Source of the DNA: Corallococcus sp. NCRR
GTDB taxonomy: Bacteria > Myxococcota > Myxococcia > Myxococcales > Myxococcaceae
Assembly (NCBI RefSeq): GCF_026965535.1
Contig: NZ_CP114039.1
Location: 1,364,001-1,428,000 of the forward strand
Direction: 5' to 3'
DNA: 64,000 bases
Both the position numbers and the translations under genes were made by a program. This document shows, in pieces, positions 38,681-47,620 of the stretch. Numbering within the stretch: position 1 is the stretch's first letter; each line of letters opens with the position of its first letter. The notes beneath the pieces were generated by a model. That model was not told where the DNA came from. It searched no databases and saw only the letters and a program-made list of their open reading frames with translations.

Positions 38681-41560
38681 ATGAACATCGTCGCGAACTT
38701 CATCGAAGCGAACCTGGACGTCCTGGTGCGGCGCTTCTCCGAAGCGGCGCGAGGACTGGAGAGCACGCAGGGGCTGAAGCCGTCGGAGGTCATCTCCACG
38801 CTCCCGGAATACCTGCACGCGGTGGCGGCCATCTGCCGGAACGGCGCCACGCCGGAGCGGTTGGAGACGCGCGTGCGCCTGGAGGAGACCCACATCAACC
38901 TGCGGCTGCGCGTGGGCGCCACGCAGGAGGACGCGACGGACGAATACACGCTCCTGGGGCGGCTCATCCCCCAGCTCTGGGAGGACGCCCGGCCGGAGTG
39001 CAAGCCCGACGCCGCGGATCTCCAGTGCCTGTTCCATCAGATAGAGGAGAGCATGGACCACGTGGTGGTCCTCTTCTCCGGCTACTCGCTGGAGGACCGT
39101 CAGCGGGAGAAGCGCTTCCTGCGCCAGATGGACGCGCTGGCGCCCCGGTGGCTGGAGCCCGGCGCGGACATGCAGGGCCCGGTGAAGCCGCTGGTGGAGC
39201 TCATCGTCCGTGCGATGGAGGCCAACGGCGCGGAGCTGTTCCTCGTGGACGCGGGAGGCCGGAGGATGGTCCCCGTCGCGCACACCGGGCACCCGGTGCC
39301 GCCTCCGGGCCGGTCGGTGGATTCGCGGGGCCCGTCCTTCCTGGGCCAGGTGGCGCGCTCGGAGGAGCCGCGGGTGCTCGCGCAGGCGCGGGGCCTGGAG
39401 GACGCCACGCTCGACGGCCTGCACGTCACCGGGTGGAGCACGCTCCTGGGCCTGCGGCTGTGGCCCCATGGCGACCTCATGGGCGTGCTCTGCGTGGGCT
39501 TCACGGAGGCGCGGCCGGTGCCTCCGCAGACCAAGCGCTTCCTGGAGACGCTGGTGGAGTACCTCTCCGGCATCCTCGACCGCGCGCTCTTGATGGGCCA
39601 GCTGCGGGAGACCACCACCCGGCTGGAGGCGTCGGAGTCGCGCTACCGCCTGGCCAGCCAGGCCGCCGCGGACACTGTCTGGGATTGGAACCTCCTCACC
39701 CAGGAGGTCGCCTGGAGCGGGGAGACACGCAGCCTGCTCGGCTTCGCGCCCGAGGAGACAGGCCCGCTGGCGAGCTGGTGGGTCGAGCGCATCCACCCGG
39801 AGGACCGGGAGCGGGTGGAGCACGGCATCCAGGCGGCCATCCGGGGCACGCAGGCGCGCTGGCAGGACGAGTACCGGTTCCTCAACCGTCAGGGTGGCGT
39901 CGTGCGCGTGCTGGACACGGGGGTCATCCTGCGCGACGCCGCGGGCCGGGGCGTACGCATGGTGGGCGCCATGCAGGACGTGACCTCGCAGCGGGAGGAG
40001 GAGAGCGGGCGCGCGCGGCAGCTCCTGGAGGCCCGCAGCGCGCGCGTCCAGGCGGACACGGCGCTCGGCCACCTGCACGTGCTGTTGAAGCAGGCCCCCG
40101 TCGCGCTCGCCATCCTCCGCGGCCCGGAGCACGTCGTGGAGCTGGCCAACGACCGCGTCTGCCAATTGTGGGGCCGCCCCTGCGAACAGGTCCTGGAGCG
40201 GCCCGTGCTGGAGGCGCTGCCGGAGGTGGAGGGCCAGGGCATCCGGGAGCTGCTGGACGGCGTGCTCGCCACGGGCGTCCCCTACGTGGGCCATGAGGTG
40301 CGGGTGCGGCTGGCCCGGGCCGCGGGCGGCGCCCTGGAGGACGCGCACTTCAATCTCATCTACCAACCGCTGCGCGCGGCCGAGGTCGGCATCGAGGGCA
40401 TCCTCGTCGTCGCCAGCGAGGTCACCGAGGCCGTGCGCGCCCGTCACCGGGCGGAGGGCCTGGCGGCGACGCTCCAGGCCAGCGAGGAGCGGCTGCGGCT
40501 GGCGCTGGACGCGGCGGACATGGGCAGTTGGGACATCGACCTCACCACGGGCCGGGGCACCTGGGACGCACGCTTCCGCGCCATGCTGGGCCTGCCCGCG
40601 CAGGGGGAGGTGACGCTCGACGAGGCCATGCGGTTCGTCCTGGAAGAGGACCGGCCCCAGGTGGAGCAGGCGATGGCGGAGGCCGCCCGGCCCGGCGGCT
40701 CCGGCGAGTACGCGTGCGAGTTCCGCGCGCGGGCTCCCCAGGGAGACCCGCCCGTGCGCTGGATCTCCGGGCGGGGCCACGTGCACTTCGCGCCGGACGG
40801 CCGGCCCGTGCGCTTCGTGGGCACGGGGCTGGACGCGACGGAGCGCAAGCTGGCGGAGGAGGCGGCGCGCCAGCGCGCGGAGTTCGAGCAGTACCTGATG
40901 GGCATCGTGTCGCACGACCTGCGCAACCCGCTGAACTCCATCATGCTGGGCACGACGTCGCTGCTCCGGCGCGAGGAGTTGAACGAGCGCGCGACGAAGG
41001 CCGTCCTGCGCATCCAGGCCTCCGCGGAGCGCGCGGTGCGGATGATCCGCGACCTGCTGGACTTCACCCAGGCGCGCCTGGGCGGCGGGCTCCCGGTCCA
41101 GCGTCAGGACCTGGAGCTGGGGGCGCTGGTGCGGCAGGTGGTGGAGGAGATGCGGATGACCGCCCCGGAGCGCGACCTCCAGCTGTCACTGCCGCAGGCG
41201 GGCCTTCGCGGCTGCTGGGACCCGGACCGCGTCACGCAGCTGCTCATCAACCTGATGGGCAACGCGCTGAAGTACTCGCCGGAGGACACGCCGGTGGCGG
41301 TGCGCCTGCGGGAGGTGCCCGGGAGCGTCCTGCTGGAGGTGCACAACGGCGGAGCCCCCATCGCCTCCGACGTGCTGACCCGCATCTTCCAGCCCATGCA
41401 GCGCGGGGCGCCGGGCATGGACGCGGCGACGCGCAGCGTGGGCCTGGGGCTCTACATCGTGCGGACCATCGTGCATGCGCACGGAGGCACCATCGACGTG
41501 ACCTCCACGCGGGAGGCGGGCACGACGTTCACGGTGAGGCTGCCGCACGGCTGCGCGTAG
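38681..41560 (+). CDS. Large multi-sensor histidine kinase (RsbRD_N-like, GAF, three PAS)
   Basis: This 959-residue soluble kinase begins with a helical domain (MNIVANFIEANLDVLVRRF, residues 1-140) resembling the RsbR N-terminal/co-antagonist type. A GAF domain (about 165-310), a PAS_3-type domain (about 325-440), a second PAS (about 460-590) and a third (about 605-725) follow. The H-box is LMGIVSHDLRNPLNSIML with His745, and the HATPase contains LMGNALKYSPEDTP and GLGLYIVRTIVHAHGG. ATG 38681 is chosen since the conserved N-terminal domain starts there; the frame stays open far upstream but the extra part is the shadow of the gene on the other strand. It is convergent with the degenerate receiver at 41581. 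Confidence 0.9.
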   Translation: MNIVANFIEANLDVLVRRFSEAARGLESTQGLKPSEVISTLPEYLHAVAAICRNGATPERLETRVRLEETHINLRLRVGATQEDATDEYTLLGRLIPQLWEDARPECKPDAADLQCLFHQIEESMDHVVVLFSGYSLEDRQREKRFLRQMDALAPRWLEPGADMQGPVKPLVELIVRAMEANGAELFLVDAGGRRMVPVAHTGHPVPPPGRSVDSRGPSFLGQVARSEEPRVLAQARGLEDATLDGLHVTGWSTLLGLRLWPHGDLMGVLCVGFTEARPVPPQTKRFLETLVEYLSGILDRALLMGQLRETTTRLEASESRYRLASQAAADTVWDWNLLTQEVAWSGETRSLLGFAPEETGPLASWWVERIHPEDRERVEHGIQAAIRGTQARWQDEYRFLNRQGGVVRVLDTGVILRDAAGRGVRMVGAMQDVTSQREEESGRARQLLEARSARVQADTALGHLHVLLKQAPVALAILRGPEHVVELANDRVCQLWGRPCEQVLERPVLEALPEVEGQGIRELLDGVLATGVPYVGHEVRVRLARAAGGALEDAHFNLIYQPLRAAEVGIEGILVVASEVTEAVRARHRAEGLAATLQASEERLRLALDAADMGSWDIDLTTGRGTWDARFRAMLGLPAQGEVTLDEAMRFVLEEDRPQVEQAMAEAARPGGSGEYACEFRARAPQGDPPVRWISGRGHVHFAPDGRPVRFVGTGLDATERKLAEEAARQRAEFEQYLMGIVSHDLRNPLNSIMLGTTSLLRREELNERATKAVLRIQASAERAVRMIRDLLDFTQARLGGGLPVQRQDLELGALVRQVVEEMRMTAPERDLQLSLPQAGLRGCWDPDRVTQLLINLMGNALKYSPEDTPVAVRLREVPGSVLLEVHNGGAPIASDVLTRIFQPMQRGAPGMDAATRSVGLGLYIVRTIVHAHGGTIDVTSTREAGTTFTVRLPHGCA

Positions 41561-41580
41561 GGACGCGGGGCCGGCGGCCT

Positions 41581-41985
41581 TCAGCGCGCCATGACGACGC
41601 CGCGCTTCGCGGCGTGGTCCACCGCGTTCGTGAACTGCTCGATGTCATAGGGTTTCAACAGCAACTCGATGACATCCGGACCGGTGTACTCCCGCGCGCC
41701 CTCGCGGTTGGTGGTGGTGAGCACGAAGGGGATGCCCGCGGCGGCCGGGTTCGCGGCCAGCTTCTGGAACGCGTGCCAGCTCAAATCGAACGGCACGCTG
41801 ATGTCGTAGACGATGACCGTGGGCGCGGTCTCCCGCACCAGCGTGGCGAAGTCCAGGGGCCCGCGGACGACGTCCTGCACGCGCACGCCCTTCGTCTGGA
41901 AGCCCGCCTCGTCGAGCACCTCCTCCAGCGCCTCGATGAGATCCTCACTCCCGTTGAGCACCAGCACGGTGGGTCGCTTTTCCAT
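41581..41985 (-). CDS. Degenerate single-domain receiver
   Basis: The 134-residue protein keeps the receiver fold. It has a candidate acceptor Asp61 in VIVYDISVPFD and a conserved-type Lys in LLLKPYDIEQF. The acidic Mg2+-binding pair is replaced by Asn-Gly-Ser (VLVLNGSEDLIEAL), and the usual MP-DG turn after the acceptor reads VPFDLSW. It may be phosphorylated poorly or not at all and act by binding. ATG 41985 is taken as start (ATG 42048 is also possible). It lies 94 bases after the hybrid kinase gene on the same strand. Confidence 0.82.
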   Translation of the reverse strand: MEKRPTVLVLNGSEDLIEALEEVLDEAGFQTKGVRVQDVVRGPLDFATLVRETAPTVIVYDISVPFDLSWHAFQKLAANPAAAGIPFVLTTTNREGAREYTGPDVIELLLKPYDIEQFTNAVDHAAKRGVVMAR

Positions 41986-42079
41986 GCGGGAAGGTTGCGT
42001 CCTCTCGCTCGGGAGAAAAGCGCCCCGGGAACCCCGGGTGTAGCGCATCCGACAGAGGCGCCGGTCGCCCGGACGGCCG

Positions 42080-44047
42080 TCAGGCGGGGCCCACCGGAGG
42101 AGGCCCCGAGCGGGGCAGCCGCACCCGGAACGTCGCCCCCTGCCCCGGCGTGCTCGTCACCGCCACGTCCCCACCGTGCGCCTCCACGATGCGATACAGG
42201 CGGTACAGCCCCAGCCCCAACCCACCGTAGTTGCGCGTGGGCACCGCGCGCTCGAAGCGGCGGAAGAGGCCGTCCACCCGGTCCGGCGCGATGCCGATGC
42301 CGTGGTCGCGCACCACCAGCCAGGCCGTCTGCTCGTCCGCCTGGACCTCCAGCTCCACGGGCTTGCCCGGACCGAACTTCACCGCGTTCACCAGCAGGTG
42401 CGTCACCACCTGCCCCAGCCTGAGCGCGTCCCAGTGCCCCACCGCGGACGTCACGTCGCGCACCACCAGCAGGCACCCCGCGCGCGCCGCCATCTCCTCC
42501 CAGCGCAGCACCACGTCCCGCACCACCTGCCCCAGGTCCACGTCCTCCAGGTTCAGCCGGGGCGAATGGCTCTGCATCTGCGACACGTCCAGCAGCCCCT
42601 CCACCAGGTCCACCAGCCGCTGCACCTGCCGGTCCGCCGCCACCAGCGCGCGCTCCAGCCGCTCCGGCGACACCTGGCGCTCGTGCTTCAGCGCCGCCGC
42701 CGTGCCCTGCACGCGCAGCCGCAGCGCGGCCAGGGGCGTGCGCAGCTCGTGCGCGGCCACCGCCAGGAACTCGTCCCGCACGCGCACCGCCTCGCGCGCC
42801 TCGCGGTACAGCCGCAGCTGCTCCGTCACGTCGCCAATGATGCCCGCCATGCGCACCGGCCTCCCCTGCGCGTCGCGGATGGCCCGGCCCCGGCTCACGC
42901 ACGAGCGGTAACCCCCGGCCTCGTGCCTCAGCCGGAAGGACACGTCATACGGCGCGCCCTGCTCCAGGTGCAGCGCCAGCGCGGACGCCACCGCGTCCCG
43001 GTCCTCCGGGTGCACCCGCGCGAGGAAGGACTCGGAGGTCCCCGGGAAGTCCTCCGGCTTGAGCCCCAGCATCTCCAGCAGGCGCGGGCTCCAGTACATG
43101 CGCTGGTCGCGCACGTCCCAATCCCACACACCGTCATAGGAGCCGGCCACCACCAGCCGGTAGCGCTCCTCGCTCTCGCGCGCGGTGCGCTCGGCCTGCT
43201 CCAGCAGCCCCACCCGCCGCTCCAGCTGGCGCACCATCGCGTAGAGGTGCGTCTCCGTGGACAGCTCGCCGTGCACGGGCGCGGGCGCGGGCCCCTCCGC
43301 GCGCGACGCGCGCAGGAGCGTGGCCACCAGCTCGTCATCCCCCTGCGTGCGCCGTACGAAGCCGTTGGCCCCCACGTTGGCCGCCATGCGCAGGTCCAGC
43401 TCGTCCGGCGACGTGGCGTGCGTGAGGATGACGGGCACGCGCGCGAGCTTCGGGTCCTGGCGCAGGGCCAGGCACAGCCGGAAGCCGTCCAGCCGGGGCA
43501 TCAGCACGTCCGCCAGCACGATGTCCGGCGGATGCCGCCGCGCCAGCTCCAGCGCGAACAGGCCGTCCTCCGCCTCCATCACGTCGAAGCGGAAGGGCGC
43601 CAGCGCCAGTTGCAGGAGCTTGCGGTAGACGGGGTCGTCCTCCGCCACCAGCACCCGCAGCGCGGTCCGGCGCTCCCGCGCCTCGCCCGGCAAGGCCTGG
43701 CGCACCGCCTCCACCCGGGCGCCCAGCGACATCCCCGGCGTGAGGAACCCCGCCACCGGCAGGCCCGAACGCCGCAGGGAATCCTGGTCGGCCGCCGGCG
43801 CCTCCGCCCAGAGGGACGCCCCGGACGCCGCCAGCGCCTCACGCAGCGCGTCCAACCGCCCCGCCGCCGTGGCCAGGAGCGCCCCCGCAGCCAGCACCAG
43901 GTGCACCGGCGGGGACTCACGCAGCGCCTGCACCCCCGGCTCCACCCCCGCCGCCAGCAGCACCCGCCAACCCTGCCCCTCGAACGCCAGGGACAGGAGC
44001 TCCCGGCGCGGACCCGGGGCTTCGACGAGCAGCAGGGTGGGCTTCAT
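42080..44047 (-). CDS. Hybrid histidine kinase: pseudo-receiver, receiver, PAS, kinase
   Basis: This 655-residue soluble protein has a first receiver-like domain (residues 3-120) without an acceptor Asp (VHLVLAAGALL). A real receiver follows (VLVAEDDPVYRKLL, Asp180 in IVLADVLMPRLDG), in which the usual Lys is replaced by Arg (GANGFVRRT). A PAS_3 domain (about 275-395), an H-box AVAAHELRTPLAALRL and an HATPase with LLVNAVKFGPG and GGLGLGLYRLYRIVEAHGG complete it. The HELRTPL box sets it apart from the HDLRNPL kinases in this window. It is divergent from the Fur-family gene across 251 bases and followed by the degenerate receiver gene. Confidence 0.9.
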   Translation of the reverse strand: MKPTLLLVEAPGPRRELLSLAFEGQGWRVLLAAGVEPGVQALRESPPVHLVLAAGALLATAAGRLDALREALAASGASLWAEAPAADQDSLRRSGLPVAGFLTPGMSLGARVEAVRQALPGEARERRTALRVLVAEDDPVYRKLLQLALAPFRFDVMEAEDGLFALELARRHPPDIVLADVLMPRLDGFRLCLALRQDPKLARVPVILTHATSPDELDLRMAANVGANGFVRRTQGDDELVATLLRASRAEGPAPAPVHGELSTETHLYAMVRQLERRVGLLEQAERTARESEERYRLVVAGSYDGVWDWDVRDQRMYWSPRLLEMLGLKPEDFPGTSESFLARVHPEDRDAVASALALHLEQGAPYDVSFRLRHEAGGYRSCVSRGRAIRDAQGRPVRMAGIIGDVTEQLRLYREAREAVRVRDEFLAVAAHELRTPLAALRLRVQGTAAALKHERQVSPERLERALVAADRQVQRLVDLVEGLLDVSQMQSHSPRLNLEDVDLGQVVRDVVLRWEEMAARAGCLLVVRDVTSAVGHWDALRLGQVVTHLLVNAVKFGPGKPVELEVQADEQTAWLVVRDHGIGIAPDRVDGLFRRFERAVPTRNYGGLGLGLYRLYRIVEAHGGDVAVTSTPGQGATFRVRLPRSGPPPVGPA

Positions 44048-44239
44048 CGGGGGGACGGGAGCAGGAAGGCGGGCGCGGGCGACAGGTCGTTCTGGACGGC
44101 GGGACCCCAACGGCCCGACACCAGGGTGTGGAAAGGGCGCAGTCTGGTGACGGGGGCCTCCGAGTCAAGGCAACCCTTTGGAAGTGTTGGAAGTTGGAAG
44201 GCCACGGACCGGGGGAACCGGCCGCTGGCCTGCCGCGTC

Positions 44240-44265
44240 ACAGGTACAACCGGGCTACAGGTACA
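44240..44265 (+). promoter_or_regulatory. Direct repeats upstream of the Fur-family gene
   Basis: ACAGGTACA occurs twice (44240-44248 and 44257-44265), 17 bases apart, 34 bases before the Fur-family start. Further upstream TTGGAAG occurs three times (44178-44184, 44187-44193, 44194-44200). Fur-type regulators often control themselves, so these may be operators, although known Fur boxes are palindromic. Confidence 0.35.
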
Positions 44266-44298
44266 CTTCGTTTGCACGGGTGTGTTATTCGACCGCCC

Positions 44299-44751
44299 AT
44301 GGGTGCCAAGAAAGTCACGGCGCAGGAGAAGCTGACCGGGTTCCAGGACCGGATTCGCGCCGCGGGGCTGCGCAGCACCGCCCCCCGCGTGGCCGTGCTG
44401 CGCAAGCTGGAGACCGCCACCGCCCCCATGAGCCACGCGGACCTGGTGGAGGAGCTGGGCGGCGAGGGCTACGACCGCGTCACCATCTACCGCAACCTCA
44501 CCGACCTCACCGAGGCCGGCCTCGTCGTGCGCGCCGACCTGGGCGACCACGTCTGGCGCTTCGAGCTCAAGCGCGCCGGCGCCAGCGAGCACGCCAACAA
44601 CCACCCCCACTTCACCTGCACCGACTGCGGCACCGTCGCCTGCCTGCCTGAAGAATCCGTGCGCCTCACCACCGCCCGGGGCGTCCCCCGCGCCGTATCC
44701 CAGCGCGCCGTGGAAGTGCAGCTGCGCGGCCTCTGCGACCGCTGCGAGTAG
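44299..44751 (+). CDS. Fur-family metalloregulator (Fur/Zur/PerR type)
   Basis: The 150-residue protein has the Fur winged helix (RSTAPRVAVLRKLETA; YDRVTIYRNLTDLTEAGLV) and two structural zinc CxxC motifs, CTDC at 107-110 and CDRC at 146-149. The dimer-domain sequence EHANNHPHFTC supplies His ligands. It represses genes in response to a metal or peroxide; which one cannot be read safely from the residues. ATG 44299 is preferred because the longer frame upstream is unconserved leader. The gene stands alone between the hybrid kinase and a receiver. Confidence 0.92.
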   Translation: MGAKKVTAQEKLTGFQDRIRAAGLRSTAPRVAVLRKLETATAPMSHADLVEELGGEGYDRVTIYRNLTDLTEAGLVVRADLGDHVWRFELKRAGASEHANNHPHFTCTDCGTVACLPEESVRLTTARGVPRAVSQRAVEVQLRGLCDRCE

Positions 44752-44933
44752 CCCCCTCCCCTCCAGCCAGCCAGTCGAGCCCCCGTGGGGATGTGCTCAC
44801 TGGTAGGCACACGCCTACATCTGAGCTTCCGCTCTCCTGGCCCCAGGTACAGATTGGTCCTGGCGAAGGCGGGGACCCGCCGTTCCGGCTCGGGGAACGG
44901 CGCGGGTGCTCCAGGGTTCGCAGGGGGATTGGG

Positions 44934-45311
44934 ATGGAAGCCCATCACACGTTGCTGGTCGTCGATGACGACATGGACATCCGGGATGCGCTCCAGGACG
45001 CGTTGGAGCTGGAGGGCTACGCCGTGCAGCTGGCGGCGGATGGGCTGGAGGCGCTGGAGCGGCTGCGCTCGTCGGAGCCCCGGCCCCAGCTCATCCTCCT
45101 GGACCTGATGATGCCTCGCATGGACGGCATCGCGTTCCGCGAGGCGCTGCGCCACGAGCGCGCGTGCTCGGACATCCCGGTGGTGGTGGCCAGCGCGGAC
45201 CTGGACGTGCGCGGCACGGTGGATGGCATGGGCGTGGCGGGCTACCTGCGCAAGCCCCTGGACCTGTCCGCGCTGCTCACCACCGTGAAGCAGCTGTGCC
45301 TGCCCGTCTGA
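44934..45311 (+). CDS. Single-domain response regulator
   Basis: The 125-residue receiver has LLVVDDDMDIRDAL, acceptor Asp57 in LILLDLMMPRMDG and Lys in YLRKPLDLSALL. GGGGGA lies ahead of the ATG. In the 182-base region upstream a perfect 6-4-6 inverted repeat (44803-44808/44813-44818, GTAGGC...GCCTAC) may be an operator. No kinase adjoins it on this strand; the nearest kinases are at 38681 and 42080. The secreted protein gene at 45358 follows after 46 bases. Confidence 0.92.
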   Translation: MEAHHTLLVVDDDMDIRDALQDALELEGYAVQLAADGLEALERLRSSEPRPQLILLDLMMPRMDGIAFREALRHERACSDIPVVVASADLDVRGTVDGMGVAGYLRKPLDLSALLTTVKQLCLPV

Positions 45312-45357
45312 ACCTCAAGCACGAACACGAAACCCATACACGAAAGGGAGCGAAACC

Positions 45358-45843
45358 ATGAAGAAGCTCATCGTCGCGGCAGTGATGTGTCTGGGAACAG
45401 CTGCCTTCGCGCAGGAGACCACCGGCACGCCGGAGAACCCGGCGCCCAGCGCGCCCAGCTCACGGCAGATGAACGGCCCCTCCACGGGCATCGAGGCCCA
45501 GGAGGTGGGCCCCGCCATCGGTGACACCGCGAAGCGGGTCGTGGGCAAGAACACCTCCAAGGAGGAGGCGGCGCAGACGGGCGTGTGGAAGGAGAAGCAC
45601 GCCTTCAACCTGGAAGGCACCGTGAAGGCCAAGGACGACGACGACGTCACCCTGGCGCGCAAGGACACGCTGCCGGAGGTGAAGCTGGACGTGCGTGACA
45701 AGACGAAGGTGACCCTGGACGGCCAGCCCGCGAAGGTGAGCGACCTGCCGGAGGGCGCCACCGTGCGCGCGAAGTTCCAGCTGGAGGGGGATGACTCCGT
45801 CGCGCTGGAGCTGAAGGCCACCTCGCCCAAGCCCAAGAAGTAG
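45358..45843 (+). CDS. Secreted protein of unknown function
   Basis: The 161-residue protein has a signal peptide (MKKLIVAAVMCLGTAAFAQE, cleavage likely after AFA), a Pro/Ser-rich stretch, and a C-terminal domain of about 75 residues with alternating strands (FNLEGTVKAKDDDDVTLARK, VKLDVRDKTKVTLDG, ATVRAKFQLEGDDSVALEL), which looks like a small beta barrel of OB or YceI-like size. The ATG follows AAAGGGAG. A strong terminator follows its stop. It is probably exported to the periplasm; the role is unknown. Confidence 0.82.
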   Translation: MKKLIVAAVMCLGTAAFAQETTGTPENPAPSAPSSRQMNGPSTGIEAQEVGPAIGDTAKRVVGKNTSKEEAAQTGVWKEKHAFNLEGTVKAKDDDDVTLARKDTLPEVKLDVRDKTKVTLDGQPAKVSDLPEGATVRAKFQLEGDDSVALELKATSPKPKK

Positions 45844-45868
45844 CCGGACCGACACTTCAATGCCTCTC

Positions 45869-45910
45869 ACCGGGCCCGCCTCCCACCAGGGAAGCGGGCC
45901 CGGTTTTTTT
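45869..45910 (+). terminator. Rho-independent terminator
   Basis: A perfect 11-base stem (45869-45879 with 45894-45904) with a 14-base loop is followed directly by a run of seven T (45904-45910). It lies 25 bases after the stop of the secreted protein gene and is the clearest intrinsic terminator in the window. Confidence 0.9.
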
Positions 45911-46045
45911 ACTGCCCTTTCAGGGCCGGCCGGCTGCCCTGGCTGGGAAGGAAATTGCCCTCTCCCCAGGGAATGCCGCACGGACAGCCTGCTCTCCAGG
46001 GCGGGTACGCCGCTTGCTTAGGCAGCGCGTACGCGTAGGGAGACC

Positions 46046-47608
46046 ATGGTGAATCGACGACTGCTGGGGCTGGGCGTGTGTGCGGGTGCGGTGATGCTGT
46101 CGGCGTGGGGTTGCGGCGGGACGGATTCGCCCACGACCCCCATTGATGACACGGACACCATCAATCCGCGTCCGGAGGTGGACGCGGGGACGGGCGGCGA
46201 CACCGACGCGGGGACGGAGGTGGATGCGGGCACGGACGCCGGCACGGACGCGGGCATGGATGCGGGCACGGGCGGCGAAACGGATGCCGGCACCGACGCG
46301 GGCACGGACGCCGGGACGGACGGCGGCACGGACGCGGGCACGACGGTGGACCCGTGGCCGGCGGATCCGGTGACGAACTACTCGGACCGCTACGGCATTG
46401 GAAAGGTGAAGTCGGTCGGCATCGACCTGGGCAAGAACGTCTGGGTGCTGGACGGCGACCGCATTGGCGTGGTGCGCGCGGACACGCAGAAGCTGGTCTG
46501 GGTGCCGGGCCCTGTCGGCCAGGCGGCGGACGGGCAGCCCTCCAGCGTCATCTGCGGCGGCGAGGCGGGCCGCGCCTACGTGGGCTACTACGCGCAGGAC
46601 CTGGGCGTGGATCCGGAGTGGCCGGACATCCACACCAACTTCATCGTCACCGCGAAGCCGTGCGAGGTCCCGGTGAACGAGACCACCTGCTTCCCGTTCA
46701 GCACGCGCCGGCTCCAGTTCTACAAGCAGGGTGACGTGGACGCGGTGAAGCTGGACGCCAGCGGCCAGGTCGTCCTCGAAAGCCACATCAACCAGTCCCG
46801 CCGCGCCAACAAGGACGCGAACGGCAACCCCTTCATCCAGACCGGCCCCACCGTGGTGGACGGCGTCAGCCTGGGCATCCGCAACAGCAACGACCACCAC
46901 TTCGACGAAGACCGCGCCATGTACAGCTGCACGTCCGTGCTGCGCGGCCCGAACAAGGGCGACGTCTTCTTCGGCTCCAACCACGGCGTCACGCGCATCC
47001 GGGGCCTGACCTACAACGCCCACCGGCACCCGGTGTGGTTCGACGCGAAGGGCTCGCAGTACGCCGGCTACACCTACGGCCTGGGCATCGCGCCGGACGG
47101 GGACGTGCTCATCGCGAACGAGTGGAACTTCGGCATCGTCACGCCCGACACGAAGATGGAGAACTGGGACGACACCACCACGCCGGGCATCAACCAGCAG
47201 AAGGTGAAGTCCTCCTACCTCCAGGAGGTCAACTCGCAGATGGACTTCGATTCGTGGCGCGGCTTCCAGCAGACCACGGACAAGAAGTACTACCTGGGCA
47301 GCAAGGACCTGGGCCTGTGGGAGATGACCATCCTCTCCGCCAACAACCCCTTCCAGAAGGGAACGCGCATCGGCGCGGACGTGCCCGCGCTCACCAACAT
47401 CAACGCGCTCGCGTCCACGAATGACGGCTCGCTCTTCATCGGCACCAACGCGGGCGGCCTCTACCGGCTGACCCCGGGCAAGACGCTGGAGAAGGTGGCG
47501 GACGTGCGCGGCAACAAGGTCCTCCAGCTGGTGTACGACGGCTCCGGCACCTCCGGCATGCTGCTGGTGCTGACGTCGGAAGGCCTGACCGTCCTGCGCG
47601 GCCACTGA
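46046..47608 (+). CDS. Lipoprotein with Asp/Ala/Gly/Thr repeat linker and propeller-like domain
   Basis: The 520-residue protein starts with a lipoprotein signal (VMLSAWGC, lipidation at the Cys near residue 23). A low-complexity linker of DAGT/GGTD units (46188-46345) follows, then a globular domain from about residue 110 with recurring strand-turn patterns such as NVWVLDGDRIGVVRADT and GSLFIGTNAGGLYRLTPGKT, suggesting a beta propeller. AGGGAGA precedes the ATG. Such linker-plus-propeller lipoproteins are common on myxobacterial cell surfaces. The ligand or enzymatic role is unknown; neighbours give no clue. Confidence 0.85.
   Translation: MVNRRLLGLGVCAGAVMLSAWGCGGTDSPTTPIDDTDTINPRPEVDAGTGGDTDAGTEVDAGTDAGTDAGMDAGTGGETDAGTDAGTDAGTDGGTDAGTTVDPWPADPVTNYSDRYGIGKVKSVGIDLGKNVWVLDGDRIGVVRADTQKLVWVPGPVGQAADGQPSSVICGGEAGRAYVGYYAQDLGVDPEWPDIHTNFIVTAKPCEVPVNETTCFPFSTRRLQFYKQGDVDAVKLDASGQVVLESHINQSRRANKDANGNPFIQTGPTVVDGVSLGIRNSNDHHFDEDRAMYSCTSVLRGPNKGDVFFGSNHGVTRIRGLTYNAHRHPVWFDAKGSQYAGYTYGLGIAPDGDVLIANEWNFGIVTPDTKMENWDDTTTPGINQQKVKSSYLQEVNSQMDFDSWRGFQQTTDKKYYLGSKDLGLWEMTILSANNPFQKGTRIGADVPALTNINALASTNDGSLFIGTNAGGLYRLTPGKTLEKVADVRGNKVLQLVYDGSGTSGMLLVLTSEGLTVLRGH
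46188..46345 (+). repeat. In-gene DAGT/GGTD codon repeats
   Basis: Short units coding for Asp-Ala-Gly-Thr and Gly-Gly-Thr/Glu-Asp recur about 15 times within the lipoprotein gene and form its surface linker. The codons vary (gacgcg, gatgcg, gacgcc), so the repeat is kept at the protein rather than the DNA level. Confidence 0.8.
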
Positions 47609-47620
47609 GCAGGACTCCCA

